NCBI GenBank assembly: GCA_019426215.1
Contig: CM033404.1
Coordinates: 4,960,001-5,024,000 of the forward strand
Length of the DNA: 64,000 bases
DNA from: Buddleja alternifolia
Lineage: Eukaryota > Streptophyta > Magnoliopsida > Lamiales > Scrophulariaceae
Direction: 5' to 3'
In this document: in pieces, positions 22,794 to 34,817 of the stretch
Layout: each line of letters starts with the position of its first letter
Numbering within the stretch: position 1 is the stretch's first letter
Notes under the pieces: generated by a model
Told to the model about the DNA's origin: nothing
The model's input: only the letters and a program-made list of their open reading frames with translations
Databases searched by the model: none
Made by a program: the position numbers and the translations under genes

Positions 22794-25700
22794 CTATGTG
22801 ATTACAAGCTTTTGGGTCTTGCGCTTGACGATTGGGAGCCTTTCACTTATTGCACCAGGATCGCTGTATGCAGCAGAATCAGTAGGATATCCTTTCTGCA
22901 ACAGTTAATATGGCAGTAAAGCATATTAAAATTAATGCAAAAGATGATTTAAGAGAGGGTTTTGAGAATATTAATTGAATACAATTCAAACAACGAAACA
23001 GTTGCTGCCACAGATAGAGCGCAACCAAATACAGAACTATTCTAAAAGCATACTAGTACACAGGGAAAGCACAGAGATGTCGTTTTAACAAACTATTAAA
23101 TTTGAATAGGTCAACTGTTAAAAAAAAGGTTTGTGTAATGAGAAGAATAGAGCATCACTTACAGATGCCAAGGCCTTAAAGGTGGCTTCTCTCCAGCAGC
23201 TTTCTCGAAGAATAATCGGTTCTGTACTCTCCCTGAATGTACAGTGCATACGAGTATCCCTCAATCTCATAAGCACACCATCAACTCTGAGCTGTAAGAT
23301 GATGTGAAACCATGAACAAACAGAGAAATCAACAGTGCGAAATGAGCAATAATCCCTTACTTACAGTTGTTCATAAGATATACCATGTTTACACGGCTAT
23401 TCACTCAAAAGTTAAATATAAAGGAAGCGGAAATTGTACATATCAGTTCTATATGCAGTTTGACAATCAAAAAATATAAGAATGAGAACCTTTATATGCA
23501 ATCATGTCAGGAGATATCTTATGAGAAATTTTCAAAAGGCTTACCCAGAAACGCAAGAGAAGAAACCAACCAGTGGGCATGACTCTCTGAAACATAAACC
23601 CAATACAAAAGGAAATAACTAATCCTTATCCTTTTGATTGAAATGTACAGGTAATAAACTACAATAAATGAAAAATTACCACTTTAACTGTCAAAAGAGA
23701 GACACCATTATCACCCAATTCATCTTCATACAATATAACCTGCCGATAAATTAATGACTTTAGTCATGGTGTAAAAATGAAAATCAGGGCGTGAAATTCA
23801 TTTGTGAAGCATCTAATTCTACAAGATCCAGGGATCACCCATCAATTTATTACAAACCTCATCATAGAACAGAATGGACTCTTTAGATGCCAATGCTACC
23901 ATATCAATTTGCTCCTGGCAGTCTTCCCAGTGAGGATTGCAGCTGCCTTCATCAGGAGCTCTTTCTCCAGACTGGTAAATGAGTAATAGAATAGCTTAGG
24001 AATTCAAATGCAAACGGGAATTAGATCAATGTAAAGTTTATTCGATACGCTTAGCACATGCAGCAAGCCTTCAGTATATTAGAGCCTAAAGCACCTGATA
24101 ACAGTAGAAAGACTAATCTCCCTTGCTATCTCATCTATCACTATCAAAACACCCAAAATCTATGAGACAAACATCCTCTCTATTTCGGAAAAAACTAATC
24201 TCAGTTGCATAGAAGAAAGAAGGCACACCTGAAGACTTCTTTCAATGCTAGCACTTCCACAATATGGTGTTGTGAACGTGTAATCATAATCTAGTATCAC
24301 CTCATCAGTAGGCTTGCTGCAGGATTTAGGAAAAAGAAAAATGAGAAGAGGTATAACAAGAGAAAGGAGATGAAGTGGCATTCTTTTGTACATATATGAT
24401 ACTCCCCATTAAATATAGAAAAAAGTGTGTTGATAGATTAAAAGAGATAGTGTTGGAAGTCAAATTAACCCCTTAAAGGAGATTAACATATTAGCACACT
24501 CTCCCTTTTTACCAAGCTACTGAATATTTTCCGTGTATTAAGGTTTAATAGCATAATAAAAATCCGTACGGTGAAATTTCCTGTTATAGCTACATAGGAT
24601 TCTAGGTAAACACCCCACAGAACACTAATAATTAGTAGGACACATCACCGTGAACATCAGACTTGGGAAATATTGCTGATGTGCGTAGTGGTTCCCAGAA
24701 ACTATTTCAGGTTCTGGCTAATCAACCCTCACAACATTCCAAAGCTCCGCAATTGACTATTCTAATTTACCAGGAGAGAACAAGTTCTGAGAAAGGCCTT
24801 TTTTCTTTTCCTTCATTTTCTCTTGTGTCAGGATGATCCTCTTGCAGATCAGAATTGCTATCTCAATGAAATAAAAAAACGAAATAATTTCCCATGTTGA
24901 GGAGTGAACATTCTCCTCGTATTATACAATCAATGTCATCGCAGATTTCTCCTCGCAACAAGGTGCATACCTGATAAAGTTCCAGTAATGTCAAACTATG
25001 GATATGTATAAAGAGCTTTGTCCTTCCTTTGTTATCAGTGAGTTGTGAGCCACTCTTTTTTGTTTTCTATGTTATCTAAATTAACCCAGTCCTCTTCAGC
25101 ACAGAGTGCTTTATTTTCCTTTCTGCTCAATTTCTATCAGAACTATATATTAGCTTTAGTTGGACGAGAAGTCCTTAAGTTTTTGTATGACCTGCTTTGG
25201 GTTCAGACCACATGAATGCATGATATTCACCTGAATCTCTCCCGGTTCTCACGCATAGTTCTCTTCTGTTTTGGAGGCAACTTACTTCAACTTAAGTATA
25301 CAATTCTGACTCAGTATCTCATACAAAATCATCATAATAGAAGTTTTAAACTGAATATTAGAAATCTGATATCCATACCTCCGAGATTTCCATTGAGCAG
25401 CTGCTGGAACTTCAACCGGGGGCAATGCTTCCTTCTTCCAGCCACATAGAGCATCAAATGCATTAAAACTAATTTTAATGCCACTATTCACATGCTTAAG
25501 AACCAAAGAACTCTCCCCAAAAACCATCTCCGGAAAGTGGGATGTCTGAACCTTCTCTTCCCACCTACAGGCACAGATAACACTAGTGATAATTCACTAT
25601 GTGTAGCTTAACAATAACAATATATACTAAATCAATCATCAAGGAAAACTGAATAAGTCAGAAATCCCTGGAGAGGATTCTGGGGTAATGGACTCTGAAA

Positions 25701-26459
25701 TCAGAAAGTAACTCATGAAATTCATGTCAGAGACGACATTTCAGAAGATTCAGGTACTCAAACGAAAGTATGGCATTTAGAGCTACAACAAAATTTCATG
25801 AATTGAATTAAGGTCTTCAGCTGAACAACTAAAGATAATGTCACATTAAATACTACTTCTTGGAGGAAAACAGCAAATTAACACCAAATTTTCCATCAGA
25901 AAAAAACAACTTAACACCACAAAAGTTGACTTCACTTATTTCTCTTATGTTACTAGCATTGAACTCATTATAGCCTTGGTATCTATCTAATCTATCTAAA
26001 TCGAATCCATCGCATCGTTAATTTAGTTCATAAGCTCTCAGGTATATAACATTTCCTGCTACAAATCAATTACTTACAATTCTGCAAACGTTACAAGCAT
26101 ACGTAAAACACAGAGTCAACAACAGGTATGATATTCCGCGCCGCATTCTAAATCGGTGGTAATACCACCTATTTACCGGCTTTCAAGACGGATAAAGCAG
26201 AATCATACTCCGAAACTAACAATCAAAAGCCAAGCACTTCTCAATCTACACACACAAGATATATATACATATACATATATATATATAGCGAGAGAGAGAG
26301 AGAGTATATAAAACCGTACTCTTGAAGTAGAGAAGAGGTGAGAATAGAACGGTTGCGAGACTCAATCTCCCAGCCTCCAATGCGAAGCCCTCGCCGTCCG
26401 CCGCCGAGCGCCTCCGCGCCGGCGGCTTTCAACTCCTTCTCGTCGCTTTCCCATTCCAT
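22794..26459 (-). CDS. TIP41-like protein, eight exons
   Basis: Exons in coding order: 26459-26320, 25564-25379, 24316-24229, 23971-23858, 23739-23680, 23586-23545, 23291-23163, 22895-22794. Total 861 nt, 286 aa, with all junctions GT..AG and in phase. Family hallmarks run in order: GLRIGGWEIE (about 25), TSHFPEMVFGES, FNAFDALCGWK, EALPPVEVPAA, DYDYTFTTPYCGS, ILFYDEVILYEDELGDNG, LLTVKVRVMP, GWFLLLRFWLRVDGV and a C-terminal YPTDSAAYSDP. TIP41 proteins bind the PP2A catalytic partner TAP42/TAP46 or PP2A itself and act in TOR signalling in cytosol and nucleus; the plant homologue has been linked to TOR output. Length is typical. Intron 1 begins beside a (TA)n/(GA)n tract (26259-26307). Confidence 0.94.
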
Positions 26460-28293
26460 CTCCGATTATTTGTTTATTCAATTCTCAGTAAAGCAATTTC
26501 TCTCCTTGATGCGCACTCTACACTTTCTTTCTTGGGCTATAACTCTATTTTGACTTTGCAGACTGTCTAACGCTTTTGTTAAATTTCGCACTTTGGAAAC
26601 GCGTTTATGGCTTTCTTAGAGTGGGGAGCACAAGCCCGTGGAAATTGGTGCAATGGCCCATTTAGGTTAAGCCCAAGATCATTGGAGTAGTTTAAATCTT
26701 AAATAACTAATTAGGGCTTAATTGGTTGGCATATCCATCTCGTATAATTTTTTTTCACGACAAAAGTGAAAAAAAATAATTTTAAAGATAAAAAATATGG
26801 TGTTAAAAATATGTTTGGGTGAATTTTTTTAGGAAAAAACATGTAATGATTATGGTTTATGTGATATGTTTTTTGTTGTGAAAAAATTTGTTAGAATTTG
26901 TGTTTAGATATAATATTTCATATACAAATTTTAGTCAAATTCATCGATGTAGGCATCAAAAAAAGGCCAAATGGATCTTATTTTGCACCTCATGTTATTT
27001 TGCATTAGAATATGTGATTAATTTTTCATTCGGAGTTGCGAAAAGCCGGATAAAACCCTTTTAATTGATGAGAAACTATCAAATCATGAATAACAAATTT
27101 TACAAGATAAAAGAAGAAACTTTGAGATTTTTTTTTTATGAAAAGATTTTGATAGAATGCCATACAAATGCGTTTTTCATAGAATTTTCTTTGAAAAATT
27201 AATTTTAAGAGAGTGGTATGCCAACCAGTTAGGGTCTTATTTATCCAGTGCTTTTCTTTCAGCTAAATTTGGGTGGATTTTTTTTAGGCATGGCAATTGA
27301 GTTGGATTTGGTAAAACCTGTTACACGTTGAAACTCATATCCCATCCCGTCCCATCCCATCGAATACTCAGTGGAGTCAGGTTTAATCCATTAAACCCAA
27401 ATGGGTAATGAAGGATAAAAAATTCATCAAATGACACACCCCAACTGGCAATGACCCAATCTGAATCCAAATAATCCAACAACTAATAAACCTACAACAT
27501 AAAAAAAAAATTCATAGGAATAATAATCAAAACACATCCATAAGTCCAAATTTAATATCCATATCAATACGTCATTTACTAGACTATTCACCAAGTAACA
27601 TTCATGGCCATAGTTATCACATTCTTCTTCCACATCTTCTTCCATATCAAACATATTAAGTTATGCAACTTATGCTCATAATAAAAATACTATTTATTGA
27701 ATAAAATTGGCGGGGCGGGTTGCGGGCGAGTTATGGGGCAAGTTGCACTAACCTGCTATCCGTCTCGAACCCAAGAGGGTCATAATTTTTTAGATTCATC
27801 ACCCAACCCGTTACTCATTTGGTGAAGTCAAGCCCGCTCCAAAAGAGGCGAGTTCGGGTTGCCTTCCCTAATTATTTAAAACATAATTTTATAATATTTT
27901 TATTACCATATACTATGAATAGGTTATTTTTAAATTAGTGATTTGATGGGGAAATGAAAAAAAGCCAAGCAAATAACTAGACCTTGATACGCAACTCCAA
28001 ATATGCGTACAAAATTTTATTATTATTTAAAAGAAAAGTAGAGGCATTCATAATTCTAATGCTTCATTTTTACCAAACGATACAACTTACAAGTATTTTC
28101 TCCCATGTTCAAAATATAAGCTCTAACGCAATAAAGACTATTGAAGTACTCCAACATCTACCCAACAAAGATGTCAAAAATGGACTATTAACAGGACCTG
28201 CCCAGTTTGAAATCAAGCTACAATGGCATTTATCAGGTTACTTGTTCTTCAGAGACGCGTGCTAGTTGATTTCTCGAGCAAGATCACGAAAGT
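26460..28293. other. intergenic spacer, TIP41-like promoter and cyclin 3' end
   Basis: Both neighbours are on the minus strand. 26460-26570 should be TIP41-like 5' UTR and promoter. The rest is AT-rich with TTTTT-flanked stretches; 27290-27860 has GC-rich words (CCCATCCCGTCCCATCCCATC, GGCGGGGCGGGTTGCGGG) that look like fragments of a dispersed repeat. No gene supported. Confidence 0.4.
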
Positions 28294-30904
28294 TCATTCG
28301 TTTGGAACCTCAAAAAAGCAAGCAGAAATGTCTACTGGTGGATTCAGTGATGCAACACATTTGAACTGTTCCAAGAAAATTATAGGATTTAATGAGCTTC
28401 TTTGCTGAGTAAATAAAATTGCAGCTATATACTGTGAAGCAGCTATTCCAAATCATGGTTATGAAATTATGAGATTCCAACTTAAATTCACTATGAAAAA
28501 GGGGGGGAAATGGGATACCTTGTGATCCATATATTTTTGTCTAACTACTCGTGCAGATGTTTCGCTTCTGAGCTGCAGGTTGTGAAGTCTGAGGACGCAT
28601 TCTTTTAATTGATACGGTTTATAACTTGTCTGGTGTTGTAGTGCCAGGCTCTGTGCGGAACGATATGTAGACCAACGAGAAGGGATGAGACTTTATTAGT
28701 GATCCAATATAAAGCTCTTCAGAACATAATTAATTTAAATCCTTTGAAAGGAGCAAATCAGGAAATATCTAATGATTCAAACAATTTCACTCGGAACAAC
28801 TGATATGTAAGAACATTTGTTGGTAGCCCTATTTAAAAATTGGGAAAAAAGAGGAGGTTATGGCTTACCCATGGGTGATATTCTGGCTGGATAGTCAATC
28901 TTGAAAGAAAGATGGCCGAAGCGGCAACCAGTGATGGAACGTACCGGACACAACCATAGTCCAACAAACTTAGCTCACCAAGGTAATGACATAAAAAATC
29001 GAATTGATTCAAGATCTGGATGAAGTAATAACTTGGTTAGCCTTATATAACATTGTAAGAAACAAGAATTGAATCTAATGATGAAATTATTTTCAACTTT
29101 CAAAGTTTGAGCTCACCATCAATTTTTCTTGAGCAGCCTTGATGAAAATCCTGCAAAATCCACCAAAACAGGGAGTTATAATGAATGATTTTAATCACCA
29201 CACATTATTACAACTTCACTTTGAGATAATGAATAGGAGTTCAGATTCAAAAACCAAAAAACAAAAAAAGAGGCATCGTCAGTGGATTGATTCAAACCTG
29301 AGAAAGGTTTTAGTCGTGGGATTACCCATCTCAAAATCTAAAAACTTGAGGACATCCATCTCCATATATAAAACCTGTACCAAAGCACTGAAATTAGAAT
29401 ACACATAACCTAACATGATTAAAAGTAGAGATTACGTGATATATTGAAGAGACACAACCGACCTCTTCTTTTGTGTATGTGTTGTCTGTTATATAGCAAT
29501 AATCCTCAATGTGTGGGGGGCTAATTTCTTCATATTTACTGCAATTTTGATCAACCATATAAGAAATTGCAAATAGAATTACAAGAGAAATTAGACCGAG
29601 AATAATGGGCTTACGATGCAACGAGCATGCAAGTTACACCAAGAAGCTGAAGCTTAGTCCTGATCAGGTTATGTGAAGACAGATATCTGTCTATATAGTT
29701 TACAGTGAGGTATAGAGTATCTGATACGAGTTTGTACTCTTCTGCAACCTCCACCAACCAATCAACCAGAATTTCTCTCATGGATGGGTTTATGTCCTTT
29801 TGAACCCTTTCCATGTAATTGGATAAAGGCCTTCTTTTCGCCTCGACCTAATATAACAAACCGACATCAGACTATACTCTTGGTACAATTCAAAATGTCG
29901 GTATAAAATATCCAGCAAAATTGTACAATTCCATTAGATACCATATGGTCCATCTTTCTAATCAAGTATTAAGAACCAGTAAACATGAGCATACTTTTAA
30001 TTGTCTTCAATTATCTCAATTTGCCAATCGAAGGGGAGGGCATACAAGTGGGGCATGAAAGAATTAACTCGAAAAATTCAAAGCATAGAAAAAGAGGGGA
30101 AATGAACCATAATTCTGAAACCGTTAACACTGCCTGAAACATAAGATTGACCGAAAACAGGAATTATTAATAGGGAATTCAATTAGCCATCTCAAGAGTT
30201 AATAATGGCAAAGTTCAATAATGTAACAAATCTTAATAGCATAAAACCCAGATCTGATAAATGTGGGATAAAAAAATCTCAAATGGAAAATTAAGCTTCA
30301 TAAATACACATCTACATACAACATCATCGACATCACAAACCAACACAGAAAAGCAATCGCATCAAATAAAATGATATTTACACAGTAATGAACCATCATA
30401 TGGCCCTGCAACAATAGAAAGAAATTAACCTTAGTTTCGATTATCCTAAGCATTCGGTACATTCAAATAGGAAAAGTAATTATGATCTCCCATGTTCCAA
30501 TACAATCTCAATCTATAACTCAAATTTCAGCATCCATCAAAAGCTAACATCCAAACAATGAGAAAAAAACATTAAATGAAAATAAAAAATTATACCTCCA
30601 ATGAGTGTAGATAATGATATATCGAAGGAGCATATCCAACTATTTGCTGATCATCCGATCCCGGACTAGCAACCAATTCCAAATTAACTTCATTCGGCAT
30701 CGTCTTCGAAGCCGGTTCGGGTTTACGTCTTCGTGTTTTACCCACACCTGCACCGCGACCGAACCCGGAATCATTTGGCAAGATATTCGTTAGCTCCCCC
30801 AACACTACCCTCTTCTTTGCTATAGGATTTCCATCGGCACATTCATTAGGTCGTTTTTTAGACGCTCGATCTCTAATACGCACCTGATTTTCTCCGCCTG
30901 CCAT
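28294..30904 (-). CDS. A3-type cyclin, eight exons
   Basis: Exons in coding order: 30904-30596, 29847-29615, 29538-29463, 29374-29298, 29150-29117, 29015-28869, 28650-28519, 28365-28294. Total 1080 nt, 359 aa, all in phase. A destruction box RVVLGELTN (residues 32-40) marks it for APC/C-dependent turnover. The cyclin box opens with [18 protein letters not shown] (from 126) and continues [14 protein letters not shown] and KYEEISPP; the C-terminal cyclin fold includes [13 protein letters not shown] and AASAIFLSR. The short N-terminus and overall length match plant CYCA3, which partners CDKA in S phase in the nucleus. The 34-nt exon 5 is the smallest; skipping it would shift the frame. Subclass is by motif and length, not by tree. 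Confidence 0.94.
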
Positions 30905-31190
30905 TAAAGCCCTGTTTGTCAGGGTTTCTTGAGATGCGTTTTAGGGTTTTCGGAGATGCAGATGTTGATTGATGTGAGCGTGTAAGTGTGTTGAATAAGA
31001 AGTGAATTTTATAATGGTTGTAACTTGTAAGTATATTTCAATATTGTTTTGATTTAATTTGTTTGATCGGGCGGGCGTTGAATGATGAGAGGGAATGTGA
31101 TGTAATTATGCCGCCATTTTTACAATTTCAAAAAGCTTGTTTTACCGCCTTCTGAACCAACTTTTTCGTTTCTTGTAAAGGAAAGTGTAG
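30905..31190 (-). promoter_or_regulatory. upstream region of the cyclin gene
   Basis: This should contain the cyclin 5' UTR and core promoter, between the ATG and a TIR element that begins at 31191. No certain TATA box or E2F site (TTTCCCGC type) was found by eye, so the call rests on position alone. Confidence 0.4.
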
Positions 31191-31580
31191 GCTATGTTTG
31201 GTTATGTTTTGGGATGTTTTGGTGAGAATTATTAGTGAGAAATTTATGGGGATACTTGCGTATTTGATAAGATTGTGTTTGATTTTATTTTGGGAGTTAG
31301 TTTTTGGGTGTGTTTTTTTGGTGAGATAATGTTTAGTTTTGTTTCCAAAGGGAACAAAAGTTACTGTAGCCGTCAAATCATAAATCTTGTGTCTGTTAGA
31401 GAGGAGAGAGTACATAGAGAGCAGTGTAGGAACAAAGTAGTTGTAAAAAGATGAAAAATAATTATTATGTTTTTTTTACCAAAAAAATAGTGTATTTTTT
31501 ATTAAATATTTTATAAACCAAACATGATTTGGTGAGAATTTTAGACCAAACATGATATGAAAACATAACCAAACATTGCC
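31191..31580 (+). mobile_element. PIF/Harbinger-like MITE, family C copy 1
   Basis: The left end GGCTATGTTTGGTTATGTTT and the reverse complement of the right end GGCAATGTTTGGTTATGTTT are inverted repeats. Flanking triplets are GTA and ATA (one mismatch). It is homologous to 36686-38267 (reversed) and 60288-61297 (same orientation). The 390-bp element sits about 290 bases upstream of the cyclin start. Non-coding. Confidence 0.8.
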
Positions 31581-31847
31581 ATAGTTTTACTTAATTGGGC
31601 TGTTACTGGATTGGATCTTACGTTTGGACTTTGGGCCACCAAGAACTAAAGATAAATGAAAAGGAAAAAAAGTCTTGTTCTTGTAGCGCATGTACATATC
31701 GAAAAGTCAAAAATACCCTTGATTGTTGCTTTGAAAAAAAAAATTAAATAGTTTGAAATTAAATAAAAAAGAAACGTAGAAAGAAAAATTAAAAGGAAAG
31801 AGCGAATTATCTTCCTCAATGTCCATTTTCCCGCACGCAAGTAACAC

Positions 31848-31977
31848 GTGAAATTCTATGTTGATCTCGGTCCAGAATTCACCATTGAATTTAGGGGTAA
31901 TTTAGTAAATGATCCTCCTATTGAGGGATCCAATGATAAATTCTGGACCGAGGTCTCGGTCCAGCATTGAATTGCCC
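31848..31977. mobile_element. palindromic Mutator-like mini-element
   Basis: The ends GTGAAATTCTATGTTGATC and (reverse complement) GGGCAATTCAATGCTGGACC are similar; the inner CTCGGTCCAGAATT repeats in inverted form. It is flanked by a direct CAAGTAACAC (31838-31847 and 31978-31987). The same build is seen at 12592-12763 and 62410-62564. Confidence 0.7.
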
Positions 31978-32392
31978 CAAGTAACACCGCCTACCCCCCG
32001 TGACCTCCGAACTCCAGAAATTGATTCCCAATCGATTAAAAAGTTTGTATGTGGGGGAGGAGGTGGGTGTAAGGGGAAGACCAGGATGGAGCTAATGGTG
32101 GGTGGTGGGCATGGGGAGATAGTAGTGGGGAAACATTGTCCTTTTTTTATTAAAAAAACTGACAAAGATAAAACATTAAAACTAACACTTGATGAAAAGG
32201 AAGAATATCTAAACAGACGCATAATTAGAATTATCAATCGGGGGTTAGCCCCATGGTAGGGCCAATATCCCTCTGTATGCATTGTTTGAGATTTAAATCT
32301 TACTCAAGTCTCACTAGTACACTTGAGTTTAAACTATTCTACCATCTACCTTTTATTGGGTTTGAAATGATGAATGCACCTAATAAATACTA

Positions 32393-33828
32393 GGGATAAT
32401 TGAAAAAAAAAATCTGTGTTATTTTGAAAGTGCTAAAAAATTCCACGTGTTAATGAAATAGGCGTAAACCCCCATGTGAAAAGTTAAGGCTCTGTTTGTT
32501 TATGTTTTTTAGATGAAATTCTGAAAATTTCTCGGGAAATGCGTACTATATGGATTCGTGCGAGAATTGATGTGATGTGTGTTGTGTTTGTTTATGTTTT
32601 TAAATAGTGGTTGAGATTTGTAAAATATGAGTTAAATAATTGAGTTAGTTATTTGTGTAATGATTATGTGAATAAATAAATAATAAAATAAGATAGATAG
32701 ATATATAAAGTTAATTTAATATTAATATATTTTGAAATTTGAAATTTATTATTAATATATAATAAAAGTGAAAGATTGAATAGAAAAGTAATGATTGGAG
32801 GAAATGATGTTGATTGATAAATGTGTGAAATGATTGATATAGTGAGTGATAGGTAGTTATATGGGGAATTGAAAAAGTTAAGTAGAATTTAAATGAAAAT
32901 GATTTGTGTTATGGATTTTTAGAATTTTGTGATTCAGAATATTGAAAATGGAATTTGAAAACATAAACAAACAAGGCCTAAAATTCTGCAAAAAACCCCC
33001 ATTCCGTCAAATTTAACGGAATGTGAAACACACGCGCGTGAGATGAGAGTTGAAAAGTTTTTATTTTGATTTTCACGTGTTAAAAGTCTGTTATATCCCT
33101 CATTTTTTTTCCTTTTTTTTTCCCTTTCTTCTTCTTCTTCAGCTTGATTTCCACCATAGCCACCGCCACCCTCCCACAAACAACCGGCGAAAACCGACCC
33201 ACCACTTGCGCCACCACCACCCTGAACCTCCATTCACACAAACCCAATTCGAAACCACCGCCGTCGACTTCGCACAAGCCGCCCCCATCGTCGCCACCAG
33301 AGATCGAACTCACAACCTCCATACGCAGCCACCGCCACTTCACACCACCAATTCCACCATCAACACCACCAATTCACACCACCACCGCTACGCACAGCAC
33401 CACAACTTCACACAATTACCATGGAATTTTCAGATTTGAGGGTTTGGGGATTGTGGGGTTGGGTTGGGGTCTTTGCAAGAAAATGAAGAAGAAACGTCTT
33501 CTTCACAGAAGAAGAAGAACCCTTGCATTTGGGGGCTTTGAAAATTTTCTTTTTTTCTTTTTTTTAAAATTGTATTATTTAAAAAAAAAAATTATCCCAA
33601 AAAACATGAGCCTTTAATTTTTTAAATTTAGATTCATTGATTAGTAATTTAAGGGTATAATGGACATTTTTAAAAAAAAATCAACGATGTTGAGGCCTAT
33701 TTAACGGTTGGGGAGAGTGTACAATGTTTTAACATTTCACAAGGAGGTTTTCGCCTATTTTGTTAACACAAAAGGGTGTTTCGCACTTTTAAAATAACTC
33801 AGGGTTTTTTTTTTTTTGCAATTATCCC
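32393..33828. mobile_element. Mutator-like TIR element with GC-rich interior (Pack-MULE candidate)
   Basis: The terminal inverted repeats are about 90 bp: left GGGATAATTG..., and the right reversed begins the same, sharing TTATTTT.AAAGTGC, AAATAGGCG.AAACC.CC and TGTGAAA.GTTAA. The 9-bp flanks TAAATACTA (32384-32392) and TAAATAATA (33829-33837) differ at one base. The left TIR is broken by a Tourist-type MITE (32488-32978). The interior (about 33140-33430) is GC-rich and encodes Pro, Thr and His rich low-complexity peptides on + with no known domain. Captured host sequence is possible but unproven. Confidence 0.75.
32488..32978 (+). mobile_element. PIF/Harbinger-like (Tourist-type) MITE, family B copy 2
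   Basis: The ends GGCTCTGTTTGTTTATG and (reverse complement) GGCCTTGTTTGTTTATG are flanked by TAA on both sides (32485-32487 and 32979-32981). It matches 12220-12925 along its length but lacks the nested 172-bp insert. It is nested in the Mutator-like element 32393-33828, so it is the younger of the two. Confidence 0.83.
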
Positions 33829-33837
33829 TAAATAATA

Positions 33838-34817
33838 TATATGATTCAATTTGAATATTTCTTTTGAAGTGAAAAAATCCTTGTAGTCTCACCCCCCATT
33901 GGGCCCTTCCTGTACTTTTTGAAGAAAAAGGAAAACAAAACTTTGCAATAAAAAAGGAAACCGCAAGAGAAAGAAGAATAAAGAACAGATTATAGAATTT
34001 GAATGTATAATTTGGCATTGCACTCTCCTATTTCAAGTGGTTTAGTTGATATAAGGGTCATCCAGCAATTCATTGTAATCATGTTGCACGACTAATGAGG
34101 ACGCCCATTCAACGTATTCAGAGAGAGCAAAGGTCTGAACGCTACCGCCTGCATGGACATCGTACTACAAAATATGGTGAATCGCTATGATCCTAAGACT
34201 TAAACCCACATCGAATTATTAAGTATGAAATGTAGAATTTATATAACCTAAAGCTCTCACAAGCACAACTCAAGAGCGAGCTTTTGAGGCCAAAATTCAT
34301 CTCAGTTCGCATGTCCATGCAAGGTCACTAATTCGATAAAATTAATAGTAAAAGAAAATAATTTTAACTTTTACAATGTCACAGACAATTAAGTTCAGCA
34401 TGACTTCAGGAGTTCAGGTTCATCACACACTAACACATCGCAACAGCACTATTCTAACTTCGACTCATCGACTACGCAAATAAAACTCTAGGCTTTAGCC
34501 AAGCAGTAATACGGTACAAGCACAATGTGGTGGCCCGAGTGAGAAAAATCTGTAGTCCTAAGTTGGGAAAACAAGAGCTCTGACTACTACCCAGCGTATA
34601 AAGAATGCTCAAACTTAAACATTCTCGCGGTTCAGAGCCCGTGCTGCAAGATTTTCAGGCAGCATTCTCAACCATCAAGTTTCGCACCGGGTCCACAAAG
34701 TCGCTTATCAGGATACAGAAAGGACATTCAGCCTATGTAACTTATTGGAACAATATCTGTCTGACAAGTTCCGTAGAGACCAAATGTAGAGGCTTAAAAG
34801 AACATCAAATCATATGA
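33838..34817. other. spacer at the 3' end of the HAT3.1-like gene
   Basis: AT-rich. 34400-34817 may be 3' UTR of the minus-strand homeodomain gene. No other gene or repeat seen. Confidence 0.4.

Noticed and set aside
32236..32380. Possible third SINE (GGGTTAGCCCCATGGTAGGGCC and a B-box-like word)
   Set aside because: B box is poor, and no tail or target duplication was found.
33050..33617. Pro/His/Thr-rich frames as a host gene
   Set aside because: Low complexity, open on several frames, inside a TIR element; no domain and no intron or start evidence. Kept only as a Pack-MULE question.
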